A stretch of 64,000 bases of DNA from Candidatus Cryptobacteroides excrementipullorum (GCA_017695065.1 JADILZ010000014.1:25802-89801), one strand, 5' to 3'. Shown: positions 26,908 through 36,884, numbered from the stretch's first letter. Notes: generated by a model from the letters alone, not told the origin. Translations and numbers: made by a program.

Positions 26908-26932
26908 ATATGGTCGCTTTGTATGTGTTTTG

Positions 26933-28054
26933 TTATGAAATCATTATAGGCATGAGAATGCCGCAGATCCTCTCGCTTTCAGCCTCATCTTCGGAAGGGA
27001 CCACGAGGGCTGCGCGCCTGCTGTCGGCAAACTTCATCACGATCTCGTTGCAGGTCATGTTGCTCAGAATCTCGGTCACGAAAGTGGACTTGAAGCCTAT
27101 CGTAAGGTCCTCGCCGTCATACTGGCAAGGAACTTTCTCGTATGCTGCGATGGAGAAGCCGAGATCCTGTGCGGAAAGCTCCAGTGTATCGTGCGTCATG
27201 TCGAATTTTATCAGGTTCGAAGCCTTGTTGGTGCAGACCGACACGCGCCTTACGGTATTGAGGAACTGTACCCTGTCTATGCGCAGGATGTTGGAGTTGT
27301 TCTGCGGGATGACATCACGGTATTTCGGATATTTGCCTACGACGAGCCGGCATACGACCATTGTCTTGTCAAACTTGAATACGGCGTTCTTGCTGTCGAA
27401 CGAGATTTCCACGTCTTCTGTGTCCTTGCTTATGATGGAGCGCAGTACGGCTGCCGGTTTCTTGTGGAGGATGAACGATGCCTTCTCCGATGCCTTCACA
27501 TCCTTGGTAGTGTAGCAGATGAGCTTGTGTGAGTCTGAGGCTACCAGTGTAGTGGAGTCTGTATCGATGTCGAACAGTATGCCGTTCATGGCAGGCCTTA
27601 TCTCATCGTCTGCTGTAGCGTATATCGTCCCTGCAATCCCGTCCACAAGGCTCTGTGCAGGGAAGGAGAGTGTCACTGCCGTGTCGTCTGTCGTGGTGAT
27701 GGCAGGATAGTCGGCTGCAGGGAAATACGGCAGTGTGGAGGCTCCGCTCGACCACCTGCACTCGAATGAGCTGTCCCCCGTCGTGCAGATGGACAGAGGC
27801 TGGTCAGGAAGCTCCTTCAACAGATCCGTGATGTGCCTTGCCGGTACTGCAATCTGCCCCTCCTCCTCCGCGCTTTCCACTTCTAGCTGTGTCCGTAGCG
27901 TAAGCTCTGTATCGGAAGCTGTTATTTCCAGCTGGTTCCCGTTGAGGACAAAAAGGAAATTCTCGAGTATCGGCTGTGCTGACTTCGCCGGGATGGCTTT
28001 TGAGACTGCAAGAATGCCTTTAAGCAGTTCTGCACTTGAAACTATGAATTTCAT
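26933..28054 (-). CDS. dnaN: DNA polymerase III beta sliding clamp
   Basis: A 373-residue clamp protein; dimers encircle DNA and hold the polymerase and other partners. MKFIVSSAELLKGILAVSKA starts the first of three repeated clamp domains, and IAVPARHITDLLKELPDQPL, IRPAMNGILFDIDTD and the C-terminal RICGILMPIMIS are family signatures. The frame is open 12 codons further upstream, but the ATG at 28054 gives the normal N-terminus. dnaA is not nearby. The promoter region holds TACATTTG (28102-28095). Confidence 0.95.
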   Translation of the reverse strand: MKFIVSSAELLKGILAVSKAIPAKSAQPILENFLFVLNGNQLEITASDTELTLRTQLEVESAEEEGQIAVPARHITDLLKELPDQPLSICTTGDSSFECRWSSGASTLPYFPAADYPAITTTDDTAVTLSFPAQSLVDGIAGTIYATADDEIRPAMNGILFDIDTDSTTLVASDSHKLICYTTKDVKASEKASFILHKKPAAVLRSIISKDTEDVEISFDSKNAVFKFDKTMVVCRLVVGKYPKYRDVIPQNNSNILRIDRVQFLNTVRRVSVCTNKASNLIKFDMTHDTLELSAQDLGFSIAAYEKVPCQYDGEDLTIGFKSTFVTEILSNMTCNEIVMKFADSRRAALVVPSEDEAESERICGILMPIMIS

Positions 28055-28094
28055 ATATTTAATTTTTACTTTCTTTCTGAAAAGTTCCAATCAC

Positions 28095-28102
28095 AAATGT
28101 AT
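28095..28102 (-). promoter_or_regulatory. -7 element of dnaN
   Basis: TACATTTG on the minus strand, about 41 bases before the dnaN ATG, matches TAnnTTTG. No good -33 TTTG is seen. Confidence 0.45.
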
Positions 28103-28197
28103 AAAAGTTTTTCGAGATGTTTGGCATATAATTTGACTTTTTCAGGCGCGGTTCTGGCTGACAGGGCCGTTCCAGTTTGAATTTAAAGTTTTTAAAT

Positions 28198-29625
28198 ATG
28201 AAAAAAGGTATTATTATGGTGCTGTTGTCAGCACTGGTAGGTGGAATTACGGCGTACGCCGTGGTAAAGACTGCAGAGCCTGAAGGTAACAAAGTGATAG
28301 TGTCCAATGACGGTGCGGCATACAGGACTGTCAATCTGGCACAGACCGATTATCCGGATTTCACGTATGCGGCCGAGTCGGCTGTAGATGCCGTGGTTTA
28401 TGTGAAGGTGACAGCAGTTGATGTCAGGAGATCGGCTCCAAGTTCCATATTCGATTTCTTTTTCGGATATGAAGGCACTCCGGAAAAGAGGGAGAGGGTC
28501 GGCAGCGGTTCCGGAGTGATCATACGCCCGGACGGTTATATCGTCACCAACAACCATGTAGTTGAAGGCGCCTCCAAAATAGAGGTTACGCTCAACAACA
28601 ACAAGTCTTACGAGGCGACCCTTATCGGCACTGACCCGGCAACTGACGTCGCCCTCATAAAGATAGAGGCACAGGGCCTTCCTGTCGTGCCGTTCGGGGA
28701 TTCGGACAACCTGCGTCTCGGGGAATGGGTCCTGGCTATAGGAAGCCCTTACGACCTGAGATCTACCATCACAGCCGGGATTGTAAGCGCAAAAGGCCGT
28801 TCGATGCCTAACTATAAGGAGGAATTCAAGATCGAGTCTTTCATCCAGACCGATGCGGCCGTCAATCCTGGAAACAGCGGCGGCGCTCTTGTGAACAAGG
28901 CAGGCGAGCTGGTCGGAGTCAATACCGCAATCATTTCCCAGACAGGGTCTTATACCGGATATTCATTTGCAATCCCTTCCAACATTGTCAAGAAGATATG
29001 CTCAGACCTTATCGATTACGGAAGTGTCAAACGTGCCCTTCTGGGTGTTACTATGACGCCGGTTACAGATGAAATCGCCAAAGATTTGAAACTTTCTTCA
29101 GTACAGGGCGTATATATAAAAGAGGTTTTGAAAGGGAGCGCTGCTGACGAGGCCGGCATAAGGGAAGGAGATGTGCTTGTAGCCATTGATTCCATGAAAG
29201 TCGTGAATGCTTCGGACGTGCAGGCCAAGGTTAACAATTTCTACCCTGGCGACAAGGCTCTCATGACCGTAGTGAGAGACGGGAAGGAGAAGACAGTCGA
29301 GGTCACCTTCAAGGGTACGGCCGCCGAGAACGGCACTGTAGATGAGGAAGGCGGAGTGGCATTCTATGGCGCACGCCTGAAGGAAGCGCCTCAGGAAGAC
29401 CTTGACAGGCTTGGTATCAAGCATGGCGTGGAGATAGTCTCCGTCGGTCCTGGCAAGATAATGGATGCTGGAGTATCGGACGGATTCATAATACTCTATG
29501 TCAATGACCAGCCGGTAAGCAAGCCTCAGGATGTACTGGATATCGTGAAGAAGCAGAAGAGGTCTGTGTTTATCGAAGGAGTCACCTCCTATGGCAAACC
29601 ATCCTATTTCGGCTTCGGAATATAG
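28198..29625 (+). CDS. Do/HtrA-family periplasmic serine protease with two PDZ domains
   Basis: A 475-residue exported protease of the DegP/DegQ type for periplasmic quality control. A signal anchor (about residues 4-22) is followed by the trypsin-like domain with His120 (TNNHVVEG), Asp150 (ATDVALIKIE) and Ser227 (NPGNSGGAL). Two PDZ domains follow (about 285-375 and 385-470), with GVYIKEVLKGSAADEAGI and VEIVSVGPGKIMDAGV as their cores. The ATG at 28198 gives a compact signal peptide; an upstream in-frame ATG at 28177 is less likely. rpoD follows after 15 bases, so the two may share a transcript. Confidence 0.93.
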   Translation: MKKGIIMVLLSALVGGITAYAVVKTAEPEGNKVIVSNDGAAYRTVNLAQTDYPDFTYAAESAVDAVVYVKVTAVDVRRSAPSSIFDFFFGYEGTPEKRERVGSGSGVIIRPDGYIVTNNHVVEGASKIEVTLNNNKSYEATLIGTDPATDVALIKIEAQGLPVVPFGDSDNLRLGEWVLAIGSPYDLRSTITAGIVSAKGRSMPNYKEEFKIESFIQTDAAVNPGNSGGALVNKAGELVGVNTAIISQTGSYTGYSFAIPSNIVKKICSDLIDYGSVKRALLGVTMTPVTDEIAKDLKLSSVQGVYIKEVLKGSAADEAGIREGDVLVAIDSMKVVNASDVQAKVNNFYPGDKALMTVVRDGKEKTVEVTFKGTAAENGTVDEEGGVAFYGARLKEAPQEDLDRLGIKHGVEIVSVGPGKIMDAGVSDGFIILYVNDQPVSKPQDVLDIVKKQKRSVFIEGVTSYGKPSYFGFGI

Positions 29626-29640
29626 GAGACAGATTTATAT

Positions 29641-30501
29641 ATGAGACAGCTAAAGATTACAAAATCGATTACGAACCGTGAGAGTGCTTCGCTGGACAAA
29701 TATCTGCAGGAGATCGGCCGTGAAGAGCTGATAACAGTGGAAGAGGAGGTAGAGCTCGCGCAGCGGATCAGGAAAGGTGACCAGAAGGCACTTGAAAAAC
29801 TTACAAGGGCGAACCTGAGGTTCGTGGTCTCTGTGGCCAAGCAGTACCAGAACCAGGGACTCAGCCTCCCGGACCTTATCAACGAGGGCAATCTCGGGCT
29901 GATAAAGGCGGCTGAGAAGTTTGACGAGACAAGAGGCTTCAAGTTCATTTCATACGCGGTATGGTGGATCAGACAGTCTATACTCCAGGCCCTTGCGGAA
30001 CAGTCGAGGATTGTAAGACTTCCGCTGAATCAGGTAGGATCTCTCAACAAGATCAACAAGGCTCTTTCAAGATTTGAACAGGAACACGAGCGGATGCCTT
30101 CAACCGATGAGCTTTCGGAGATGATAGATGTCCCGAAAGACAAGATCGCTGACACGCTAAGGGTGTCCGGCAGGCATGTCTCTGTGGATGCCCCCTTCGT
30201 GGAAGGGGAGGACAACAGCCTTCTGGACGTGCTTGTGAACAACGACTCCCCGAATGCCGACAAAGGTCTGGTGAACGAGTCCCTGAACAGAGAGATTGAA
30301 AGGGCCCTTTCCACCCTTGCCACCCGTGAGAGGGAGATTGTCAAGTCGTTCTTCGGGATCGGATGCCAGGAGATGACACTGGAGGAGATAGGCGAGAGGT
30401 TCGGGCTTACGCGCGAGCGTGTGAGACAGATCAAGGAAAAGGCCATCCGGAAGTTGAGAAGCAACTCGAGAAGCAAGCTGCTCAAGAGCTACCTCGGATA
30501 G
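29641..30501 (+). CDS. rpoD: RNA polymerase primary sigma factor, short Bacteroidetes form
   Basis: A 286-residue sigma-70 factor. It contains region 1.2 ([17 protein letters not shown]), region 2 ([19 protein letters not shown] and [13 protein letters not shown] for core binding and -10/-7 melting), region 3 and region 4 with [20 protein letters not shown]. There is no long acidic region 1.1, as is normal for the Bacteroidetes housekeeping sigma, which reads the TTTG/TAnnTTTG promoters seen in this window. It follows htrA by 15 bases. Confidence 0.95.
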   Translation: MRQLKITKSITNRESASLDKYLQEIGREELITVEEEVELAQRIRKGDQKALEKLTRANLRFVVSVAKQYQNQGLSLPDLINEGNLGLIKAAEKFDETRGFKFISYAVWWIRQSILQALAEQSRIVRLPLNQVGSLNKINKALSRFEQEHERMPSTDELSEMIDVPKDKIADTLRVSGRHVSVDAPFVEGEDNSLLDVLVNNDSPNADKGLVNESLNREIERALSTLATREREIVKSFFGIGCQEMTLEEIGERFGLTRERVRQIKEKAIRKLRSNSRSKLLKSYLG

Positions 30502-30514
30502 CGGGACAGTAGAG

Positions 30515-30573
30515 AGTGACCCAAAGGGGATGCGGGACTGAATTTTCCCGGAAAGCATCTTTTTTGAGTCACT
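30515..30573 (+). terminator. large inverted repeat after rpoD, possible terminator
   Basis: AGTGAC..CAAA..GATGC on the left pairs in order with GCATC..TTTG..GTCACT on the right, and CGGGA/TCCCG pair inside. A T-run (30560-30565) lies within the right arm rather than after it, so it is an untypical terminator or a structured 5' leader of argS. Confidence 0.4.
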
Positions 30574-30619
30574 TCCTTTGTGTACAGGAACATAGTCAAG
30601 ATAAAACATATACCCGGAA

Positions 30620-32422
30620 ATGGAAATGAATATAAACCCTGAAAAGTTTTTGGCAGAAAAGGCCGCGGAGGCGGTCAGGACTCTTTACGGAACCGATTTT
30701 GGACAGTCGGCGCTCCAGGTCCAGGTGACAAGGAAGGAATTTGAAGGTGACTACACTCTGGTGGTGTTCCCCCTGCTCAAGGTCTCCAAGGCTTCACCGG
30801 AGGCCACGGGAAATGCCATCGGTGCATATCTGACAGAAAACTATGCGGAAATCTCTGGTTACAATGTCGTCAAGGGATTCCTGAACATATCGTTCTCTAC
30901 AGTATTCTGGAACGGCCTGTTCGCAGCCATCGCCTCTGCGGATGATTTCGGACAGCTCCCGTCCTCCGGCAGGACAGTGATGGTGGAGTTCTCTTCCCCG
31001 AATACCAACAAGCCTCTGCATCTGGGTCATATCAGGAACAACCTTCTCGGCTGGTCCGTCTCCAGGCTCCTTGAGGCCAACGGTCATCGGGTTCTTAAAG
31101 TCAATCTGGTGAATGACAGGGGAATACATATTTGCAAGTCGATGCTGGCCTGGCTTAAGACTGGCAATGGGGAAACTCCGGAATCTTCCGGCAAGAAAGG
31201 CGACCACCTTGTAGGTGACTATTACGTTGCCTTCAATGATATGTACAAGGCCGAGGTGGACAGGATGGTCGCTGAAGGGACACCGAAGGAAGAGGCTGAG
31301 AAGAATGCCCCGATATTGAAGGAAGCACAGGCCATGCTCCTGAAATGGGAACAGGGTGATGAGGAGACTGTCGCACTCTGGAAGAAGATGAACGGTTGGG
31401 TATATGACGGTTTCGACAAGACATACCGCGATCTGGGTATCTCTTTCGACAGGACATATTATGAATCCCAGACATACCTTTTCGGCAAGGCTCTGGTGCA
31501 GAAAGGTCTGGATATGGGGATCTTCGAGAAGGAAGCGGACGGCTCCGTATGGTGCGACCTCACTGCGGACGGGCTTGACCGCAAGCTGCTTCTTCGCGGG
31601 GACGGCACATCCGTATATATTACCCAAGACCTCGGGACGGCGGAGCAGAGATTTACCGAATACAGCCTCGACGAGCATGTCTATGTAGTCGGCAATGAGC
31701 AGAATTACCATTTCCAGGTGCTGAAACTCATCCTCAAGAAGCTCGGCTTCGCGTGGGCGGACAACATCTATCATCTGTCATACGGCATGGTTGAGCTTCC
31801 GGAAGGTAAGATGAAATCCCGTGAAGGCACGGTGGTGGATGCCGATGACCTGATAGAGAAGATGTACTGCACGGCCAAGGAGACATCTCTGGAGCTCGGC
31901 AAGCTCAGTGACATGAGCCAGGATGAGCAGGAAGCTCTTTTCCGCATGATCGGACTCGGGGCACTGAAATATTTCATCATCAAGGTGGATCCTAAGAAGA
32001 CCATGCTTTTCGACCCGAAGGAATCCATAGATTTCAACGGCAACACAGGGCCTTTCATCCAGTACACCCATGCTAGGATTAAATCCATCCTGAGGAAAGC
32101 GGATGCAGCGGGACTGTCATACGGACCTGATGCTGTCAAGCCTGACATGCCTCTGTCGCCTAAGGAGATACGCATCATCAAGATGCTTGATTTCTTCCCG
32201 GGGAAGATTGCTGAGGCAGGAGCAGCCTACTCTCCGGCTGTCATAGCCAACTATGCATACGACATTGCTAAGGAGTTCAACCAGTATTATCACGACACGC
32301 CGATTCTCAAGGAAGAGGATGCAGGCATGCTGAGATACCGTCTTGCGCTCATCAGCAAAGTGGCGCAGGTGCTTGTAAAGGCCATGTCGATACTCGGTAT
32401 CGAGCTTCCTGAAAGGATGTGA
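30620..32422 (+). CDS. argS: arginyl-tRNA synthetase
   Basis: A 600-residue class I synthetase that charges tRNA-Arg. An N-terminal Add-1 domain (about 1-110) is followed by the catalytic HIGH-type motif PLHLGHIRNNLLG (about 133-145), preceded by VEFSSPNTNKP. A KMSK equivalent, EGKMKSREGTVV, is at about residue 396. A helical anticodon-binding domain includes IKSILRKADAAG and ends with ALISKVAQVLVKAMSILGI. A second ATG two codons in (30626) is an equally good start. Confidence 0.97.
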   Translation: MEMNINPEKFLAEKAAEAVRTLYGTDFGQSALQVQVTRKEFEGDYTLVVFPLLKVSKASPEATGNAIGAYLTENYAEISGYNVVKGFLNISFSTVFWNGLFAAIASADDFGQLPSSGRTVMVEFSSPNTNKPLHLGHIRNNLLGWSVSRLLEANGHRVLKVNLVNDRGIHICKSMLAWLKTGNGETPESSGKKGDHLVGDYYVAFNDMYKAEVDRMVAEGTPKEEAEKNAPILKEAQAMLLKWEQGDEETVALWKKMNGWVYDGFDKTYRDLGISFDRTYYESQTYLFGKALVQKGLDMGIFEKEADGSVWCDLTADGLDRKLLLRGDGTSVYITQDLGTAEQRFTEYSLDEHVYVVGNEQNYHFQVLKLILKKLGFAWADNIYHLSYGMVELPEGKMKSREGTVVDADDLIEKMYCTAKETSLELGKLSDMSQDEQEALFRMIGLGALKYFIIKVDPKKTMLFDPKESIDFNGNTGPFIQYTHARIKSILRKADAAGLSYGPDAVKPDMPLSPKEIRIIKMLDFFPGKIAEAGAAYSPAVIANYAYDIAKEFNQYYHDTPILKEEDAGMLRYRLALISKVAQVLVKAMSILGIELPERM

Positions 32423-32569
32423 CGGGACGGCTGTCTTCGAGACAGAAAAATGAATACTTTTTTGATTATTTTTTTTGAAAATGTACGCTGTATTCGGGAA
32501 AAATGTTCTATACTTGCATCCGAATTTCAGAAACGGGTTTTTCAGATACATTGAAAGAAAAAGTAAGAC

Positions 32570-32935
32570 ATGGATAATAAGTCAATCAATCAGAAAAAGA
32601 GAGCAGTAGTCAGCTTTGAAAACATGACTGAGGAGCTGGCGGCGGCATTTGCCGAGAAGTACCCTAAGGGTTTCAGTGACTATTTCCCTGACCTGCAGAA
32701 ATATGACAAACCTGACGGTACAAGTTTCTATGCTGTGACACTGGAGATTCCTGATGCAATCTACCTGGTGAAGATCAAGGTCAAGACAGACGATGCTGAT
32801 GACATAGAGCGGTGGCTTGACGGAGATGATGACGGAGATGACGGAGTAGGAGATGACGGAGATGGAGAGGATCTTCCAGATGACAATATCGCACAGTATG
32901 CGACAGGTGACGATGACCCGTCGGATTCTGATTAA
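32570..32935 (+). CDS. small acidic-tailed protein conserved in Bacteroidales, function unknown
   Basis: A 121-residue soluble protein. The first 85 residues form an ordered-looking alpha/beta segment (KKRAVVSFENMTEELAAAF, then KYPKGFSDYFPDL, FYAVTLEIPDAIYLVKIKVK). The last 35 are almost entirely Asp/Gly/Glu. The tail is encoded by near-repeats of GATGACGGA (about 32825-32865), so its length could vary by slippage. I recall similar proteins in other Bacteroidales but no known role. It has its own region between argS and a strong hairpin terminator. Confidence 0.75.
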   Translation: MDNKSINQKKRAVVSFENMTEELAAAFAEKYPKGFSDYFPDLQKYDKPDGTSFYAVTLEIPDAIYLVKIKVKTDDADDIERWLDGDDDGDDGVGDDGDGEDLPDDNIAQYATGDDDPSDSD

Positions 32936-32963
32936 AGAACAGATTTATGATGCAAAAATCCGG

Positions 32964-33002
32964 AACCGGATGACAGGCTTTAACGGGCTGTCATCCGGTT
33001 TT
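32964..33002 (+). terminator. intrinsic terminator after the acidic protein gene
   Basis: AACCGGATGACAG (32964-32976) and CTGTCATCCGGTT (32988-33000) form a perfect 13-bp stem with an 11-base loop, followed by TT. It lies 28 bases after the stop. Confidence 0.75.
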
Positions 33003-33113
33003 CTGTATGCCCTGCGGACCGCTTCCTGGAATGAAAAACCTTTAAAAAAAGAAAAAAGGCAAAAAAAAGGAAAAACATGCTTGCGGACATCCTGACGTTC
33101 ATCGGCTCATCCA

Positions 33114-33121
33114 TATATTTG
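33114..33121 (+). promoter_or_regulatory. -7 element of the first DUF4906-propeller lipoprotein gene
   Basis: TATATTTG matches TAnnTTTG and lies 20 bases before the ATG at 33141. The expected TTTG is not seen 19 bases upstream, so regulation may need an activator. Confidence 0.45.
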
Positions 33122-33140
33122 TGCCCCAAAAAACGAGGCG

Positions 33141-34955
33141 ATGAAATCTGAATGGATAATCTGCGGATTGCTTATCCGGCTGGCATTGGCGGCCGTATCT
33201 ATTTCCGGGTGTTCTTCCGACATGGACGGACTGTCCTCATATACGGCCTCCAGACGTACTAATGTCACTTTCCATGCATCTGTAACGGGGATGGACGGCA
33301 GTGCGGCTGAAGATGCAGGGGACCTCCTGGAGGATGTGAGTGTGTTTGTGTACCATGACGGAAAACTTGCTGCATCTTCTTATTCAGAAGGACCGGATAT
33401 CCCGGTGATGCGGCTGAAATCCGGGCTGGCCTACAGTATCTATGCAGTGGCAAATATGGGCCGGTGCACGCCTCCGGAAGAGGAATCAGTGCTTGCCGGG
33501 ATGGAGTATTTCATCAATGGCCCGGATGCTCTCGGAACCGGCATTGTCCCGATGTCCGCGAAGGGCAGGGTGACCGTTGAAGGCAGTCATTGCCGGGTGG
33601 ATATACCTTTTGTCCGGCTTGCGGCAATGACAGGATTTGCCCTGGAGTCCTCTGTCTCATATGAGATAGAATATGTGGCCTTGTTGAACGCCCCGGCCGT
33701 TTGTGCGCCTTTTTCAGACTGCTCTTCGGCTGATTCCGTCTTTTCCGGAAGGTATTATGCTGGTCCGGATGACGTAAAGGTCCTCGGGTCAGGAGGTGTA
33801 TGGTATTTCAGCATACTGGAGAACTGCCTGGGCGTGCTTCTTCCGGACAATACTGACCCTAGACAGAAGAAACCTTCCTGCCTCGCTCCCGACACAGCCG
33901 GTTCATGTCCATATCTTGAGGTTTCCCTGAATTTTCAGGGAACTCTTGGGAGACGGGTTTACCGCTTCTGTCTCGGGAACGATGCCACATCTGACTTCAA
34001 TGTCCGTAGAAATACATATACAAAAGTCACACTTGTTTTGGGTTCGGGAAAAGACGAATATACATGGACCGTGGACAGAGGAAAAGGTCACATGCCTGGC
34101 GTCAGATTCATTGCCGGCGGGGATTCAGGCAATATTGTGTATACTGACGGTCAGGGGGAAGCTGTGAGAATGAAACTCGGCAGCAGGTCATGGACAGATG
34201 TGGTCAGCTCTGAAAAGGGGACCGTCCTTGTGGGAAATGGTGGAAACATAGCATATTCGGAAGACTGCAGGACATGGCAGCTGTCGGACCACGGAAATAT
34301 CAGGTTTTCCGGTGTCGATTACGGGCTCGGCCGCTTTGTGGCAGTCGGGTACAATACGGCTTCCCGCTCTGGTAATTATGGCTATATCGCGGTTTCCGAA
34401 AACGGAATGGAATGGTCTGTCGAGGAAATGCCATATTGTACATGGATGGATGTGGTGTATGGCCAGGGGAAGTTTGTCGTGTCTGGTACAACCACTTACG
34501 GACATTCTTTCTCTTGCGGCAGATTCATGTGCTCGGAAAATTGCGAGGAATGGCAGATAATCGATGCCACATGCAGGAATTACCCGTACCTTGCTTACGG
34601 AAACGGACTTTTCGTCGCGATGGATTTCGGCTCATGCATACATTCCGCAGACGGGGTATCGTGGTCTCCGGTTGAATTTACGGGATTATCCGGTATAAAG
34701 GGACTGGCCTATGGATCAGGAACTTATGTCGCCGTAGGGAGTTCGGGATGCATAGCGGTGTCCCAGGACAGCAGAGACTGGACACAGGTATCCGTGACTG
34801 GTTTCGGCCTGGAAAGCGTCTCTTACGGAAATGGCCGGTTCATAGCATCCGGAAGGACAGGGGAAATATTGCATTCTGCTGACGGAAAGGAATGGGACGT
34901 CTTTGATACCGGGCTGGAATGCAGGCTTGGATGCGCATGTATAATAGGCAGGTGA
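33141..34955 (+). CDS. DUF4906-like lipoprotein with C-terminal seven-repeat Asp-box propeller (paralog 1)
   Basis: A 604-residue predicted surface or periplasmic lipoprotein. A hydrophobic signal ends at the lipobox SISGCSS (Cys about 24). Residues about 40-310 resemble the Bacteroidales FimB/Mfa2-like DUF4906 module: LEDVSVFVYHDG, LENCLGVLLPDNTD, VYRFCLGNDATSDFNVRRNT. From about residue 316 there are seven repeats of 30-50 residues built around YGxGxFVAVG...I..S.DG..W, for example LAYGSGTYVAVGSSGCIAVS. SADGxxW is an Asp-box. A short last strand (LGCACIIGR) could close a seven-bladed propeller. No pilin gene is adjacent. A related gene lies 2.5 kb downstream. Convergent with murF (6-base gap). 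Confidence 0.7.
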   Translation: MKSEWIICGLLIRLALAAVSISGCSSDMDGLSSYTASRRTNVTFHASVTGMDGSAAEDAGDLLEDVSVFVYHDGKLAASSYSEGPDIPVMRLKSGLAYSIYAVANMGRCTPPEEESVLAGMEYFINGPDALGTGIVPMSAKGRVTVEGSHCRVDIPFVRLAAMTGFALESSVSYEIEYVALLNAPAVCAPFSDCSSADSVFSGRYYAGPDDVKVLGSGGVWYFSILENCLGVLLPDNTDPRQKKPSCLAPDTAGSCPYLEVSLNFQGTLGRRVYRFCLGNDATSDFNVRRNTYTKVTLVLGSGKDEYTWTVDRGKGHMPGVRFIAGGDSGNIVYTDGQGEAVRMKLGSRSWTDVVSSEKGTVLVGNGGNIAYSEDCRTWQLSDHGNIRFSGVDYGLGRFVAVGYNTASRSGNYGYIAVSENGMEWSVEEMPYCTWMDVVYGQGKFVVSGTTTYGHSFSCGRFMCSENCEEWQIIDATCRNYPYLAYGNGLFVAMDFGSCIHSADGVSWSPVEFTGLSGIKGLAYGSGTYVAVGSSGCIAVSQDSRDWTQVSVTGFGLESVSYGNGRFIASGRTGEILHSADGKEWDVFDTGLECRLGCACIIGR

Positions 34956-34961
34956 CCCCGG

Positions 34962-36311
34962 TCAAAGTTCCGGGATCACCTTTTCCATGTGTATTCCGTG
35001 CGAGCCCTTGATCAGTATGACGGACCCTGCCACAGGATGCTCTTTCAGATAGTCCGCAAGCTGGCCGGATGTGCCGAAAGAAATGCATCTGTCCTTGTTC
35101 GCTTTGCACCGGGACAGTGCGGCGCTGAATTCCTGTCCTACGAAATATGCTTCCTGAAGATGCATGCAGCATACCCGCTCCACGATCTTGTCATGCTCCG
35201 GCCCTGATTCGGTCCCGAGCTCAAGCATATCCCCGAGCATGACTGATTTATTGTCCGAAGGGATGGATTCCAGACTGGAAAGGGCGGCTTCCATACTTAC
35301 TGGGTTGGCGTTGTATGCATCGATGACAAGAGTGTTGCGTCCCGTCTTCGACATCTGTGACCTGTTGTTTGACGGGATATATGATGCGATGGCCTTGAGG
35401 CAGTCCTCCACTGGAACCCCGAAGTATCTGCCTATGGACAAGGCTGCCATGACATTCCCGGCGTTGTACTGGCCTACGAGGTGTGTCTCAAGTACAGTGG
35501 ACTCCCCGCACGATACAGGTATTTCCATCTTCAGGAAAGGGGTATCCGGGGAAACGGGCAGAATTTTTGCCCCGTCATATTCTACTCCATAAGGGACCAC
35601 ATCGTCAATTCCTCTTTCCTCTGCCATTTCCCGGAGGTAAGGCAGGTCTTCATTCAGGAATATCTTTCCTCCGTTACGCCCTATGTAGTCATAGAGTTCC
35701 CCCTTTGTCTTGCGGACACCCTCGAAACTGCCGAATCCGAGCAGGTGGCCTTTGCCTACATTCGTGACAAGCCCGTAGTCCGGCATGGCCACAGAGACGA
35801 GGCTCTCTATGTCACCGGGATGGCTTGCCCCCATCTCTATGACCGCAATCCTGGTTTCAGGTGTGATGCTGAGAAGTGACAGAGGGACACCTATTTCATT
35901 GTTGAGGTTTCCCCGGGTGGCCGTTACTCTGTACTTCACGGAAAGTACAGCATTGATGAGCTCTTTGGTGGTTGTCTTGCCGTTTGTTCCTGTAAGTGCT
36001 ATGACAGGCAGCCTCTTACCTTCTACGGTCATGGAGCACCTGTGCGTGCGGGCAAGTTCCTTCAGGGTGGAAAGTGTATCCTCTACAGGTATTATCCTGC
36101 TGTCTTTTACGGACTCTGACGCTACCCTTGAGTCCGATGAGACCACTGCGTAGGCCGCTCCCGCTTCTAAGGCTTTGGAGGCATAATCGTTACCGTCGAA
36201 ATTTTCGCCTCTCAGGGCGAAGAACATTTCTCCTTTCCTGACTTCCCTGCTGTCAGTAGTCACTCCTGCACTTTGTCTGAATAGACTGTAAAGTTCTGTA
36301 ATTGAAATCAT
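34962..36311 (-). CDS. murF: UDP-N-acetylmuramoyl-tripeptide--D-alanyl-D-alanine ligase
   Basis: A 449-residue cytosolic Mur ligase that adds D-Ala-D-Ala to the UDP-MurNAc tripeptide, the last cytoplasmic step of the peptidoglycan stem peptide. The ATP loop is ALTGTNGKTTTKELI (about 108-122). Other motifs are IEMGASHPGDI and the C-terminal DAYNANPVSMEAAL. The ATG at 36311 gives the family N-terminus ISITELYSLFRQSAGV. An ATG at 36356, overlapping the dut stop as ATGA, would add 15 residues and is an alternative. Confidence 0.95.
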   Translation of the reverse strand: MISITELYSLFRQSAGVTTDSREVRKGEMFFALRGENFDGNDYASKALEAGAAYAVVSSDSRVASESVKDSRIIPVEDTLSTLKELARTHRCSMTVEGKRLPVIALTGTNGKTTTKELINAVLSVKYRVTATRGNLNNEIGVPLSLLSITPETRIAVIEMGASHPGDIESLVSVAMPDYGLVTNVGKGHLLGFGSFEGVRKTKGELYDYIGRNGGKIFLNEDLPYLREMAEERGIDDVVPYGVEYDGAKILPVSPDTPFLKMEIPVSCGESTVLETHLVGQYNAGNVMAALSIGRYFGVPVEDCLKAIASYIPSNNRSQMSKTGRNTLVIDAYNANPVSMEAALSSLESIPSDNKSVMLGDMLELGTESGPEHDKIVERVCCMHLQEAYFVGQEFSAALSRCKANKDRCISFGTSGQLADYLKEHPVAGSVILIKGSHGIHMEKVIPEL

Positions 36312-36352
36312 AGTGTTAATATTGCCGATGATTTGCAGATTCCTGTCCACCG

Positions 36353-36793
36353 TCATTTCCCTGTACTCCCGAAGCCGCCTTCTCCTCTTTCTGTACTGTC
36401 AAGTGATTCTGTCTCGTCCCATACGGCCTTTTCGTATCTGGCGATTACCATCTGGGCGATTCGCTCCCCGGGATTGACTGTGAACGGGGTCTCGGAAAGG
36501 TTTACCAGTATGACCTTTATCTCACCCCTGTAGTCTGCATCGACAGTTCCGGGTGCGTTGAGAACGGTGATGCCGTGCTTTGCTGCAAGGCCGCTTCGTG
36601 GCCTTATCTGGGCTTCCGTTCCTTTGGGAAGGGCTATGTAAAGTCCTGTAGGTATCATGACCCTCTGCAGCGGAGACAGGGTCACAGGTTCCGCAATGTC
36701 TGCTCTCAGGTCCATTCCAGCAGAGTGCTCCGTCGCATAGGAGGGGAGCTGGAAAGGCGACCTGTTGAGAATCTTGACTTTTATCTCATTCAT
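36353..36793 (-). CDS. dut: deoxyuridine 5'-triphosphate nucleotidohydrolase (dUTPase)
   Basis: A 146-residue trimeric enzyme that hydrolyses dUTP to dUMP and PPi, keeping uracil out of DNA. The five dUTPase motifs are visible: [47 protein letters not shown] and the flexible C-terminal tail [13 protein letters not shown] chose the ATG at 36793; the frame is open for 20 more codons upstream without family similarity. Directly upstream of murF. Confidence 0.95.
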   Translation of the reverse strand: MNEIKVKILNRSPFQLPSYATEHSAGMDLRADIAEPVTLSPLQRVMIPTGLYIALPKGTEAQIRPRSGLAAKHGITVLNAPGTVDADYRGEIKVILVNLSETPFTVNPGERIAQMVIARYEKAVWDETESLDSTERGEGGFGSTGK

Positions 36794-36884
36794 GTTCAAA
36801 TGTCTGTCTGACAGTTTAATCCGTGTCGTACACATGGCCTGTATAATTTTCAAGGCCCAAAGCCAACAAATTTACATATAAAAT

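Noticed and set aside
32431..32450. Hairpin CTGTCT-TCG-AGACAG after argS as a terminator
   Set aside because: It is followed by A, not T, on the coding strand, so it does not fit an intrinsic terminator for argS.
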